The notes under the pieces were generated by a model that searched no databases, was not told where the DNA came from, and saw only the letters and a program-made list of their open reading frames with translations. Below are positions 34,641-44,900 of a stretch of 51,297 nt of DNA, one piece after another. The translations under genes were made by a program, and so were the position numbers. The stretch's first letter is position 1; the number at the start of each line of letters is the position of its first letter. Source of the stretch: CAYUMU01 sp964445985 (GTDB lineage Bacteria; Planctomycetota; Planctomycetia; Pirellulales; S012-138); contig CAYUMU010000049.1 in assembly GCA_964445985.1 (NCBI GenBank), positions 1 through 51,297 of the forward strand, written 5' to 3'.

Positions 34641-37600
34641 ATGAAGCAACGGCACTGGAATCAAAACATCTCCTTGCCCGGTCGGCGGGCTCCCTTATTT
34701 TCACGCCGCCGTCGCCTGGTCATGATCCTTTCGTTGGGTTTGCTGGCCACGGTGGGCGCTGCCGCCGGCCTGACGGCCTGGCTTCAGCCGCCGCCGCGCC
34801 CTTTTACCGTGCCGGTTTGGGTGGCCGAATATCGGTCGAACGAGTTGCCAGCCAACGCCATTGCCTGGCGCGACCGCCAGGCCATCCGCCAGGTGCGAGG
34901 GTTGCCGCCGCTGGCAACGCAAATGATCTCGGGCCAACAGCGCCACTTGCTGGTCGAACAGTTGGCGTCGCTGGCAGACCGCCCCGAAAGTGAAGAGGTG
35001 GTCGTGTTCGTGTGCGCCTACGCCACGCGCGGCCCCCAGGGCGTATCGATCCTGCCGGCGGACGCCGATCTGGGCGATCCCCAAACCTGGTTGCCGCTGC
35101 GTCGCATTCTCGCGTACCTGGCCGCCTGCCCATCCAAGCGAAAGCTGCTGATTCTCGACATCATGTGGCCCGTTACCGATCCTCGGTATGGTTTGCTTTC
35201 CACCAATTTGGCCGCGGCAATTCCCGACGAATTGGCGGCCGTGCCCGACTCGGATCGGCTGGTGCTCTGTTCGTGCTCCCCCGGTCAGGTATCGCACTCG
35301 TCGCTTGCCTGGAAACGAAGCCTGTTCGGTTATTACCTGGAAGAAGGAGCCTGCGGAGAGGCCGACGGTTACAATCCTCAACAGGAACGCAATGGCCGCG
35401 TGAGCGTGAGCGAGCTGGCCAACTTTCTGGCTGCCCGCGTCGATCGCTTTGCCCAGCAAAACCTGGGCGTTCGGCAAACGCCCAGGCTGTTGGGCACGGG
35501 AGCCGACTTTGCTATTTCGGCCGTGGCGGGCAAGCAATGGCGGCCTCGGCTTATCGNNNNNNNNNNCGCCGCCCCTTTTGTGCGATACCCCGACTGGCTG
35601 GCTCAGGGATGGCGTTTGCGCGACCAATGGGCGGCGGCCGGCGGTTGGCGCAACATGCCCCACGTGATGCGCCAAATCGAAGCGATGATGCTGCGCGCGG
35701 AGCGAGTTTGGACCAATGGCGCCGATGACTCGGTGGTTCAACTGAATCTGCGCAACAAGCTGCAGGTGCTGGCCCAAGAGCAAGCGGCAGCCCAGGCTGC
35801 CATTCCTCGAACGGAGCCCCGGTCGCTGGCTTTGGCGATCAACCAAGGCGTGCCCATCGACCCCAGTATCACCGAGGTGCTGACCACGCTGGTCGACCAT
35901 GTTCGCAGCCAAACCGCCGGTTTGCCCGACCCGCAGGCCCAGGCAATCCGCAACAAACTGATTGGGAGCTTTCAAGCCCAGATGGCCGGCAAGTCGCACG
36001 CGACGGTAGCCTATGGCGTTTTTCAGTTCGCGGTCAATTGCCTTGAGCCCGACGCTAAACTTCTCGTGCTGCTCGACGATCTCATCCGCGAGAACCGCAT
36101 TGGCGCTCCACAGTACGTCGAGACCGAATACTTGCACTTGCTGGCCGACGCCGCCCGCAACTCGGTCTTCGAAACCTGGCCCGAAGCTACCATCCAAGCC
36201 AGTTTGCGGGCAGTTCAAATGGATGAGCAACTGGGAAGCCAGACGTGGCCCCTTCCTTGGCTCCTGGCGCATGCCCGCCCCATTCATTCGCTGGTTCACG
36301 ACGGCGTGATCTACTTTTGGTCAATGGGCTACGCCTCTTCGGCGCAGGCGCAAGTCAAGTTCGAGGCAGCGCTGGACCAATCCCAGCGCTTGCTTGCTTA
36401 CCAGGAAATGCTCGCGGACGCTTACGATCTGAGCGATCAGGCATTCGCCCAACTCCCCGCGTGCGTGCCCTATCTCGAATTCAACCCTCATCTCGAATTG
36501 GGCTGGCAACAGGCCATGGCCTCGGCGACCCGTCTGGCCGACCTCCTCGACGCCGGTCCCGATTCCGCGGCGGATTGGCAAACGCAAATTTCGCAGATCG
36601 GCAAACAGGCTGACGAACTTCGCCAGCAACTCGCCCAACTGGGAACAGCCTGGTGCCCCACCGCCATCGACGCCACCATCGCGGCCTGCGCTCAAGCCGA
36701 TGCCCTGCCTGATCGTGCGCGACACGTGCGGTCGTTGTTGGCCACGCCCCTGGTGCCCGCCGCCCAACGTGCCCGACTGTGGGAAGCTGGCTACCAACTG
36801 GCGGTGCGTCTCGCCGGCACCACTCGCCTGCTCGATCGTGCCGATAACTCCGCTCACCGCCGCACCATGCCGCTGGAGCCCTACGATCAGCCTGAATCCC
36901 TGGCGGATCAGCAGGCCCTGACTTGGACGCGCGCCCGAGTGACGCTGCAAATGCTCAAGCTCGGTGGGCTCAAAGGCGATACGCTCGCCCAACTGTCGGC
37001 CATGGCCCAGGCACAAAACTACCGTGAGTTGCCCAAATTCTCTCTCAAGCTAAGGCAAGCCTGGACCGTGGAATTGCCCGCGCAACTTTCCCGTTCCAGT
37101 CATCTATCGCAACGAGCCAGGTTGTCTCGAATTTGCTCGGCGTGGAGTATGCCTGCCAGCATCAGTTCCTCAGGACAGAACCCAGCCGTGGGCCTGGCCG
37201 CGGCCGCCCAAAGTTTACTCTGGCAAACATTGGGAGACCGATATCGGTATATTTCTCGCGATCTCAACGGGCGTCCCTTCTTCGCCGATATCGCCAGCCA
37301 ATACCTGGCCTTGGTAGGAGCAGGGTCCGACCCCTATTTGCAACTCTGCACCGTCTTTCCACCCAGCGATCTCACAGCCAATAACAGCGGCCAGGCCAGC
37401 GTCGCCTGGCAGGTCGTTGGTGAACCCAATCCGCTCAATGCCGACATCGCGGCAGACTCCTCGCCGCACGACCATTCGGCCGCCTCCACGCTGCCTGCCG
37501 AAACGCTATCGGAGCCAGCTCCCTCGGGCGTTTCGTTCGCGCAGCCAGCCGGCAATCCGCTGGTGCTGTCGCTGAAGACCAAACATGCCACGTCCAGCGC

Positions 37601-39416
37601 CCCAGCAACCTCTGGCAAGCCCCACACAACCCCGTTGGCTTCTCCCCTGATTTTGGATGTGGCGTTGTCGCCCAATGTGTCTCCCGAAACCCTTGCCACG
37701 GCCAAAGGCTTCATTGTGGAAGTCACCTTCGATGACCGCACCTACCACCAGTTGGTGCCCCTGCCCAAAACCATTCTCCCTCCCGTCGAGATTCTCGTTA
37801 GCCGCAACCTCAAGGCGCCCGTTCCCGCGCTCGATGCGTTGCGATTACGACCTTTGCCCACGCCGCAACCCTTTGGGGTATTTGTGCGCAGTTTGGAAGG
37901 CCAGGCTCGCCAGGTGGTGGTCTCGCTGGGAGATGCCACCACCGCCAAGTTAAACTTGCTGCCCGGCCAAACGGCTCCGGTCACGTTTGTTGGCCCGCCT
38001 GCCAAGGCGGGGGCTCCCCTGCCAGAACTCACGGGGCCTCTGGTGATCACCGCCACCGATGGCGAAACAGGCGAAGTTCTCGCGACCAAAACCCTGGGCA
38101 TCGCCGTTGCCCAGCCTCGCGAATATGTAGAAGTCAATCAAATCTCGTTCGATGCCTTCGGTCTGGGACGCAATCGCCTCGACCTGACCCTGGCAGGTCC
38201 CCCCGCCCCGATGGTTCCGCCCATCGCCGCCGAGTTGGTGCTTCCCTCCGATGCCATCCCTGGATTTCTCGGTAGCCAGGGGGGAGTGTTCCGCGGCGCC
38301 CTGATGCCGGGCCAGCCAACCCTGCAACTGTCGGCCGAAAACATCCGCCAAACCGAGGGCTCCAGTCAGCAAGGGCAGGTCTACGTCAACGTCGACGGCG
38401 TGCCGCGAGTCTTCATCTTCAACGTCACCTTCGCCGGTGATGGCCAAACCACGGCCCCCACGCTGCACCAACGTCCTAGTTTGCGTTTGCAAGCCCAACC
38501 CGCTTACGTGCCCGGCCCGGCCACCAGCTTTGGGCTGCAAGTCGATTCGGCGCCCTCCGGATCAACACTCAGCTTTGCCATCGGCCGGCAACAGGCAGGC
38601 CGCTTCATTCCCGAACTACAACAAACCCTGGCTCAGCCTCGCGAAGAAACCATTGGCTGTAGCCCTTTCGGCCCAGGCGGAGCCATTCTGCTTTCGGCGC
38701 GTTTGACAGACTGGACCCTCGCCCTCGACACCTCCGGCCTGGTGGGCCCGCGCACCATTCAGGCCAGGCTCCTCAGCTACGACGGCAAACTCCTCGATCT
38801 GGTCACGGCCGATGTTGTCTTCGACGACGTGCCGCCCACCAACTTGCAGGTGATACCCTCGCTGGGCCCCGCCACCGCGGGCCAACCCTGTTTAATTCAA
38901 GCGCTCAGCACCCGATCCCTGTCGGGTGTCACCAGCGCGCAGTTCTTCATCGGCCAGCCCCTCGACGGCAAAATTCCCGATAAAACCCCCACGGTTTCCG
39001 GCACGCCCGTCGATGGTCAAAAATTGGAGTGGTACGCCGAACTTCCCATCCCCGCCGATGCGCCGGCGTTAATTCCCATCAGCGTGCAATTCACCAATGC
39101 GGTGGGGCTCAGCGACGTGGCCACGGCCATGATCTCGGTGCAAAGCGCAGAGCAAGCCGGCTTGGGAACCCTCACCGGCAAAGTCCTCGAAGGCCCCCGA
39201 CCCCAGCCCGATCTCATGGTTACCCTCAGCACCGCGGCCGGTGCGGCCATGTTCCAGGTCAAGACCGGCCCCGATGGCAGCTTCCGCTTTCCCAACCTCA
39301 AGCCGGGCTCCTACAAAGTTTCCACCACCAAAACCAGCAGCAACCGCAGCGGCGACGCGGCCGCCAGCGTCCAAGCCGGCAAAACCACCACCGCCGACAT
39401 CACCTTGCAACTTTGA
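34641..39416 (+). CDS. Giant membrane-anchored pseudocaspase with beta-sandwich C-terminus
   Basis: A 1591-codon frame with a 10-N gap (codons 306-309). Like the preceding giant it starts with a basic stretch and one membrane helix (VMILSLGLLATVGAAAG, 27-43). Residues about 55-290 have the caspase layout (VVVFVCAYATRGPQG, RKLLILDIMWPVT, FGYYLEEGACGEADGYNPQQ, RVSVSELANFLAARVD, VRQTPRLLG), but neither His nor Cys of the catalytic dyad is in place. The helical middle aligns in outline with its neighbour. The C-terminal part has several Ig-like beta domains and ends in a carboxypeptidase-regulatory-like fold (GTLTGKVLEGPRPQPDLMV, PDGSFRFPNLKPGSYKV). No VWA domain is present. It is probably co-expressed with the first giant gene, though 570 bases and an opposing mini-operon lie between them. 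Confidence 0.72.
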   Translation: MKQRHWNQNISLPGRRAPLFSRRRRLVMILSLGLLATVGAAAGLTAWLQPPPRPFTVPVWVAEYRSNELPANAIAWRDRQAIRQVRGLPPLATQMISGQQRHLLVEQLASLADRPESEEVVVFVCAYATRGPQGVSILPADADLGDPQTWLPLRRILAYLAACPSKRKLLILDIMWPVTDPRYGLLSTNLAAAIPDELAAVPDSDRLVLCSCSPGQVSHSSLAWKRSLFGYYLEEGACGEADGYNPQQERNGRVSVSELANFLAARVDRFAQQNLGVRQTPRLLGTGADFAISAVAGKQWRPRLIXXXXAAPFVRYPDWLAQGWRLRDQWAAAGGWRNMPHVMRQIEAMMLRAERVWTNGADDSVVQLNLRNKLQVLAQEQAAAQAAIPRTEPRSLALAINQGVPIDPSITEVLTTLVDHVRSQTAGLPDPQAQAIRNKLIGSFQAQMAGKSHATVAYGVFQFAVNCLEPDAKLLVLLDDLIRENRIGAPQYVETEYLHLLADAARNSVFETWPEATIQASLRAVQMDEQLGSQTWPLPWLLAHARPIHSLVHDGVIYFWSMGYASSAQAQVKFEAALDQSQRLLAYQEMLADAYDLSDQAFAQLPACVPYLEFNPHLELGWQQAMASATRLADLLDAGPDSAADWQTQISQIGKQADELRQQLAQLGTAWCPTAIDATIAACAQADALPDRARHVRSLLATPLVPAAQRARLWEAGYQLAVRLAGTTRLLDRADNSAHRRTMPLEPYDQPESLADQQALTWTRARVTLQMLKLGGLKGDTLAQLSAMAQAQNYRELPKFSLKLRQAWTVELPAQLSRSSHLSQRARLSRICSAWSMPASISSSGQNPAVGLAAAAQSLLWQTLGDRYRYISRDLNGRPFFADIASQYLALVGAGSDPYLQLCTVFPPSDLTANNSGQASVAWQVVGEPNPLNADIAADSSPHDHSAASTLPAETLSEPAPSGVSFAQPAGNPLVLSLKTKHATSSAPATSGKPHTTPLASPLILDVALSPNVSPETLATAKGFIVEVTFDDRTYHQLVPLPKTILPPVEILVSRNLKAPVPALDALRLRPLPTPQPFGVFVRSLEGQARQVVVSLGDATTAKLNLLPGQTAPVTFVGPPAKAGAPLPELTGPLVITATDGETGEVLATKTLGIAVAQPREYVEVNQISFDAFGLGRNRLDLTLAGPPAPMVPPIAAELVLPSDAIPGFLGSQGGVFRGALMPGQPTLQLSAENIRQTEGSSQQGQVYVNVDGVPRVFIFNVTFAGDGQTTAPTLHQRPSLRLQAQPAYVPGPATSFGLQVDSAPSGSTLSFAIGRQQAGRFIPELQQTLAQPREETIGCSPFGPGGAILLSARLTDWTLALDTSGLVGPRTIQARLLSYDGKLLDLVTADVVFDDVPPTNLQVIPSLGPATAGQPCLIQALSTRSLSGVTSAQFFIGQPLDGKIPDKTPTVSGTPVDGQKLEWYAELPIPADAPALIPISVQFTNAVGLSDVATAMISVQSAEQAGLGTLTGKVLEGPRPQPDLMVTLSTAAGAAMFQVKTGPDGSFRFPNLKPGSYKVSTTKTSSNRSGDAAASVQAGKTTTADITLQL
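35557..35566. other. Scaffold gap (10 N)
   Basis: Ten undetermined bases inside the second giant gene. The frame is open on both sides, and the flanks match the same region of the first giant protein with little material missing, so the true gap is probably short; the run of exactly 10 N may be a placeholder length. Confidence 0.95.
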
Positions 39417-39757
39417 CCGCTCCTATTCACACGGCCGTCGCTTCAAAACGCGCGGTCGGGCGGCCAACGCGCGAAAGCCACCCCTCAAGCAAGGTCAGGC
39501 ATGCGATAACATTGACGCCGCCTGCTGCCCCAAATAAACTCCAATAAGTCGATCCTAGGATCGCGGATCAAACACCCTCCCAAAATTTCGTCATTCCCGC
39601 AGAAGGCGCCGGTCCAGGGCCCAAGCATAAAGCAATGCCTGGCCCCGCGGTCAGAACCACTGCTCGGCTTCAAACCTCCCGGGCATGTTGTGCAGTGTTG
39701 CGTTGTGTTCAATCCAAAGTTCGGCATTAGGTCGGTCAACCGGTTGGCAGTATCAGC
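39417..39757. other. Intergenic region
   Basis: About 340 bases without a gene. It contains a perfect 14-base palindrome CGATCCTAGGATCG (39550-39563) and a half copy of the REP-like unit in the opposite sense (CGTCATTCCCGC, 39589-39600). The promoter of the metal-efflux genes is expected here. Confidence 0.45.
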
Positions 39758-40264
39758 ATGGGTTTTCGCTCCAAACGCGCAGGAGTTCGAACGGTCGGCA
39801 AATACGGCTGCGCGCTGGCGCTCCGCTGTTGCCTTCTGCTCGCCTCTTGGCAGGGACCGATCCCCTGGTGCCATTGCCACGGCGCCTTGGCCGGCGATTT
39901 AGATGTTGCCAATCCCTCGCTGGCCCAGCATTTGTTTTTGCGCCATCCCGCCAAGCCAGGCATTTCCCAGCTAAATTTTGGCTGGCACATGCACTGCGAT
40001 TTCCCTGGTTCTCCCGACGACGATCCGCATCACAAGTCAGATCATGCCCGCGGCATCAAGCCCGTAGTCGTACCGTGCGACCATGGTTTGGACTACGCCG
40101 TCCGGCCTTCGCTAAGTTTTTGGATGCTGGCCAACATCGCCGGCAATCGAACGGAAGAACCGTTGGGCTCGCTCGCCGGCCAACAGCATCGCTCCGCTCA
40201 CTTCTTCGATGCCTTCGCGCCCACTCTCGCGCTCCCCGTGCGCTTTTGCGTGCTGAACTGCTAA
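39758..40264 (+). CDS. Histidine/cysteine-rich exported protein upstream of a metal efflux pump
   Basis: A 168-residue protein with an N-terminal hydrophobic signal-like segment (YGCALALRCCLLLASW), then clusters of possible metal ligands: WCHCHG, HMHCDF, DDDPHHKSDH. I do not recognise a named family. It lies 109 bases upstream of the adaptor of a heavy-metal RND pump and on the same strand. A periplasmic metal chaperone or sensor for the pump fits both the composition and the place, but is inferred. Confidence 0.6.
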   Translation: MGFRSKRAGVRTVGKYGCALALRCCLLLASWQGPIPWCHCHGALAGDLDVANPSLAQHLFLRHPAKPGISQLNFGWHMHCDFPGSPDDDPHHKSDHARGIKPVVVPCDHGLDYAVRPSLSFWMLANIAGNRTEEPLGSLAGQQHRSAHFFDAFAPTLALPVRFCVLNC

Positions 40265-40373
40265 GCCTGCCTTGCGGGACTCTTCTCCCGCCGATTTCTT
40301 CGCGTTCCTAGTTCGCTTCTTCGCGCATTGCGGGTCAGATCACCCGCGGTTCTGGCATTCCGGAGTCATTCCT

Positions 40374-41870
40374 ATGGCAATCACATTGCCGCGATCCGTT
40401 CGCATCCCCACCCTCCTCTGGCCGGGTCTCGTGTTGGGCGTTCTGGCGGCCGTCGCCGCCTGGTGGTTCTTCGGTCACCAATCGCCGCCCGCCCTGGATC
40501 CCTTGCCCAATCCCACAGATTCGCACACCGTCTCCGCGGCCGATCCTCCCGCAGATACGATCAGCTTCCCCGCAGATTCGTGGGACGCAGCCGGAATCGT
40601 GGTGGCCCCCGTCCAATCCGCCACCCTTGCGGAGCCCGTGGAATTCACCGGCAAAATCACGCTCAACGAGGACCGCATCGCTCACATCTATCCGCTCGTG
40701 GAAGGCCGCGTGGACGAGGTCAAAGTTCAGTTTGGCCAACAAGTAAAGCAGGGAGACTTGCTGGTCGTTGTCCAAAGCAAAGAAGTCGGCCAGGCCATGC
40801 TGCAGCTGTATCAAAACCGGCTGCTCCGCGACTTTGCCGTGGTGAAAGATCGTTGGACCCAGTCCGTGGCCAAGAATGCGCAATCCATGATCGATCTCAT
40901 CCGCGCCAATGCCCAGATCGAAGACATTGAAGCGGCCCTCAAAGACCGGCCCCTGGGGGAATATCGCGACAAGCTCATGTCCGCCTATATCGCCCACTAC
41001 AAAGCCCGCCAAGACCTGACCCGACTGGAGCCGCTGGCCAAAGACGGCGCCATCACCGGCAAGCAATTCCTCCAGGCGCAGGCCGAGTTGAACGCCGCCA
41101 GGGCCACGCTGCAATCCCTCGTGGAACAGCTACAGCACGAAGCAAAACAGGCTTCGCTCACCTCCACGCAATCGGTCCAAGAACTGCAAACACGCGTCTC
41201 GGTCGACGAAACCAATCTCAAAATCCTGGGCTTCGAGGACGAGGCCCTGGCCAAAGTGGATCCCCTTACGCAAGGCGAGGCCGTCTCGCATTACCCCATC
41301 CTCTCTCCATTCGACGGTACCATCCTCTCCAAAGATGTCGTCCTGCTCGAACGCGTAGGGCCTGACAGTCAGATTCTGAGTATTGCCGATCTATCAAGCG
41401 TTTGGGTCAGCGCCGATATCTATGAAGAACATCTCCATTTGCTCAAGCAACTGGAAGGACAGCTCATCCATTTGCGAAGCAATGCCTGGCCAGACAAGAC
41501 CTTCCCAGCCCGGGTGTTCTACACCGGTGACGTCGTGCACGAATCCACGCGCACCATCTCCCTCCGCGCCGTAGCCGACAACCCTTCAGGCCAGCTCAAA
41601 CCCGGCATGTTTGTCAGCGTCGAGTTTCCTGGCGCTCCTTCCTCAACCGTGCTTCAGGTTCCCCTCACCGCGGTGCAAGAGCACGACGGTGGCTCCTTCG
41701 TCTTCGTGCATCTGGGCCAGGACCAGTTTGCGAAACGCAGCGTCGTTCTGGGCCGCCGCAATGATCAGGCCGTCGAAATTCTCTCCGGACTGGAATCGGG
41801 CGACATGGCCGTGGTCGGCGGCGGCTTCGCCCTCAAGTCGCAAATGCTGGCCGATCTCCTCAGCGATTGA
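40374..41870 (+). CDS. RND efflux periplasmic adaptor subunit (CusB/CzcB type)
   Basis: A 498-residue membrane fusion protein. The ATG at 40374 has GGAG eight bases upstream and gives a membrane anchor (LLWPGLVLGVLAAVAAWWFF); the open frame upstream is not homologous. The lipoyl half-motifs are at GKITLNEDRIAHIYPLVEGR and YPILSPFDGTILSKDVVLLE, separated by a long helical hairpin. The beta-barrel domain follows (DLSSVWVSADIYEEHLHLL). Such adaptors join the inner-membrane pump to an outer-membrane channel and may pass metal to the pump. The pump gene starts 76 bases downstream. Confidence 0.9.
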   Translation: MAITLPRSVRIPTLLWPGLVLGVLAAVAAWWFFGHQSPPALDPLPNPTDSHTVSAADPPADTISFPADSWDAAGIVVAPVQSATLAEPVEFTGKITLNEDRIAHIYPLVEGRVDEVKVQFGQQVKQGDLLVVVQSKEVGQAMLQLYQNRLLRDFAVVKDRWTQSVAKNAQSMIDLIRANAQIEDIEAALKDRPLGEYRDKLMSAYIAHYKARQDLTRLEPLAKDGAITGKQFLQAQAELNAARATLQSLVEQLQHEAKQASLTSTQSVQELQTRVSVDETNLKILGFEDEALAKVDPLTQGEAVSHYPILSPFDGTILSKDVVLLERVGPDSQILSIADLSSVWVSADIYEEHLHLLKQLEGQLIHLRSNAWPDKTFPARVFYTGDVVHESTRTISLRAVADNPSGQLKPGMFVSVEFPGAPSSTVLQVPLTAVQEHDGGSFVFVHLGQDQFAKRSVVLGRRNDQAVEILSGLESGDMAVVGGGFALKSQMLADLLSD

Positions 41871-41945
41871 TCCCGTTCGCAACCGTCATCAACCCAGACG
41901 CCCTTTCGCGGCAACTACGTCGCATGCATCGCAAGGAACACCTTC

Positions 41946-44900
41946 GTGGTCAATCATGTTATCAACTGGTCGCTCGACAATCGCTTCATTGTCATGTTGC
42001 TGGCCATCGTGTTGCTAGGCGTTGGCTTTGTCTCGGTGGCCTCGCTGCCGCTCGACGCAGTCCCCGACTTGACCAACGTGCAGGTGCAAGTGCTCACCAC
42101 CTCGCCCGCGCTGGGGCCGGTGGAAGTCGAACAATTCATCACCTTTCCCGTCGAAAATGCCATGAGCGGACTCCCCCGTGTGAGTGAGATCCGCTCCATC
42201 AGCCGCTTCGGGCTGTCGGCCGTCACCGTGGCATTCGAAGACGGCACCGATATCTATTGGGCCCGCAACCTCATCAATGAGCGACTGCAACAGGCCCGCG
42301 AAAACATTCCGCCCGGCATGGGCGATCCCCAAATGGGTCCCATCGCCACCGGCATGAGCGAAATCTATCAGTTCGAGGTCCGCGCCAAAGACGGCTATAG
42401 CTACAACCTGATGGAACTCCGTACCATCCTCGATTGGCAAATCGCCTTCCAGTTGCGCAGCGTCCCCGGCGTTATCGAAGTCAACACCTTCGGCGGCGAA
42501 TTGAAAACGTATGAAGTTCAGATCGACCCCAACAAACTATTGAACTTCGATATCTCGCTCGGCAGCATCTTCAAGGCTCTCGAAGAAAACAACGCCAACG
42601 CGGGCGGCGGCTACATCATGCACGGAGCCGAGCAGCGTCTCATCCGCGGCGAAGGCCTGGTCAGCTCGCTCGACGATATTCGCAACATCGTCCTCGACAA
42701 TCGCCGTGATGGTACCCCCATTCGCATTTCCGATATTGCCGAGGTCGAATTCGCCCCCATGCTGCGCCAAGGCGCCGTTACCCGAGACGGCAATCGCGAA
42801 GCCGTCACCGGCATGGTCATGATGCTGATGGGCGGCAACTCGCGACAGGTCGTGGCCGATGTCAAAGATAAGATCGCCCAGATTCAAGCCACCCTTCCCA
42901 CAGGCGTCTATATCGATACCTTCTACGACCGCACCGAACTGGTCGACAAAACAATCCATACCATTGCCGAAAATATCGGCGTCGGCGTCGTCCTGGTGAT
43001 CGTCATGTTGTTCCTTCTATTGGGCGACGCCCGGGCGGGCCTGATCGTGGCCTCCGCCATTCCGCTCTCCGCCATGTGCGCGCTCATTGCCATGAATGTC
43101 GCCGGCGTTTCGGCCAATCTCATGAGCCTGGGAGCCGTGGATTTCGGCGTCATCGTCGATGGGGCCGTGGTCATGATCGAAAACGCCGTGCGATCGGCCA
43201 GCGCCTATCAGCGCAAAATGGGACCATCTCACGTGCCCAAATCGGTCTTCCGGGAATCGGCCCTGGAGGTCGGCAAGCCGATCCTCTTTGCCGGCCTGAT
43301 CGTCATCATCGTGTTTTTGCCCATCCTCAGCCTGCAAGGTGTGGAAGGCAAGATGTTCCGCCCCATGGCATTCACCTTCATGTCGGCCTTGACCGGCGCC
43401 CTCATTCTGTCAGTCACCGTTATGCCCGTCATGGCATCATTGTTCCTGGCCCGACGCGTCAGTTCGGGCGATACCTACCTGGTACGAAATCTGAAACGCG
43501 GCTACGAGCCGCTGCTGGCCTTCGCCATGGCGCGCCCCGTGGCCATGCTCACCACGTCGGCAATTGTCTTTGCCGGCAGCGTGATGCTCACACTCGGCTT
43601 CGGCGTCGAATTCGTCCCCAAGCTCGACGAAGGAGATATTGCCATTCAGGCCGTGCGACTCCCCAGCGTCTCCTTGGAAACATCGCTCGACATGACGCAA
43701 GCCATGGAACGCACCTTGCTGAAATTCCCTCAGGTCGAAAGTGTGGTTTCCAAGACCGGTCGCCCCGAAATCGCCAACGATCCGATGGGCGTACACCAAA
43801 CCGATATCTTCGTGCGCTTGCGTCCCCGCGAGGATTGGCCCGCAACGATCACCAAGGAGCAGCTGGTCGAAGCCATGCAAATTGCCCTGGAAAAGGCGGT
43901 CCCCAGCAATTCGTATGGTTTCACGCAGCCCATTGAACTGCGCGTGCAAGAGCTGGTCGCTGGCGTGCGATCCGACGTTGGACTAAGCCTGTATGGCGAT
44001 GACCTCGACGTGCTCAAAACCATTGGCGATCAAATTGTTCGCTCGCTGAACCAGGTGGATGGCGCCGCCGACGTTCAGGCCCAGCAGATCGCCGGCTTGC
44101 CCTATTTGCGCATCAAGATCCGCCGCGACGCCATCGCCCGCTACGGGATCAATTCCAGCGATGTGCTCAATGCCGTCAGTGTTGTCGGCGGCATGCCTGT
44201 CGGCGAGGTCTTCGAAGGCCAGCGCCGCTTCCCCCTGCAAGTGCGCATTGCCCCCGAGTGGCGGCAGAATGTGGAAAAACTGCGCCAAATGAAGATCGAC
44301 GATCCTCAAGGTCGCCAGATCCCCATTTCCCAACTTGCAGACATTGTCGTCGAAGATGGCCCTTCCGAAATCAGCCGCGACTCCATTCGCCGTCGGCTGT
44401 TGATTCAATGCAATGTTCGCGGGCGTGACCTGGCCGGATTTGTGGGCGATGCTCAGAAAACCGTTCAGGCCCAGGTGCAACTCCCACCCGGATACTCTCT
44501 GGCCTGGGGAGGGCAGTTTCAAAACCTGCAACAGGCAACGGCCCGACTCATGATCGCCGTGCCGGTCGCGCTATTTCTCATCTTTTCGTTGCTCTATATC
44601 ACTTTCAACTCCGTCAAACTCACGCTACTCATCTACTTGAATGTTCCCATCGCCGCCACCGGCGGTATCGTTGCCCTGTGGCTCAGGGATATGCCGTTCT
44701 CCATTTCGGCAGGCGTAGGCTTCATCGCTCTGTTTGGAATTGCCGTCATGAATGGCGTCGTGCTGGTCGAGCATATCCGGCACCTCCGTGTCCACGGCCA
44801 TAACCAGCAAGAGAGCGTGGTGCGCGGGTCGATGGATCGGTTGCGGCCCGTGCTCATGACGGCCACCTGCGGAGCCCTCGGCTTCGTCCCCATGGCCGTT

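Noticed and set aside
34701..36299. 532-codon minus-strand frame opposite the second giant gene
   Set aside because: Mirror frame, spans the assembly gap, and lacks any motif.
28290..39416. The giant genes as the T6SS membrane protein TssM/IcmF
   Set aside because: They have one N-terminal helix instead of three, no IcmF NTPase motifs, and caspase-like plus VWA or Ig-like domains.
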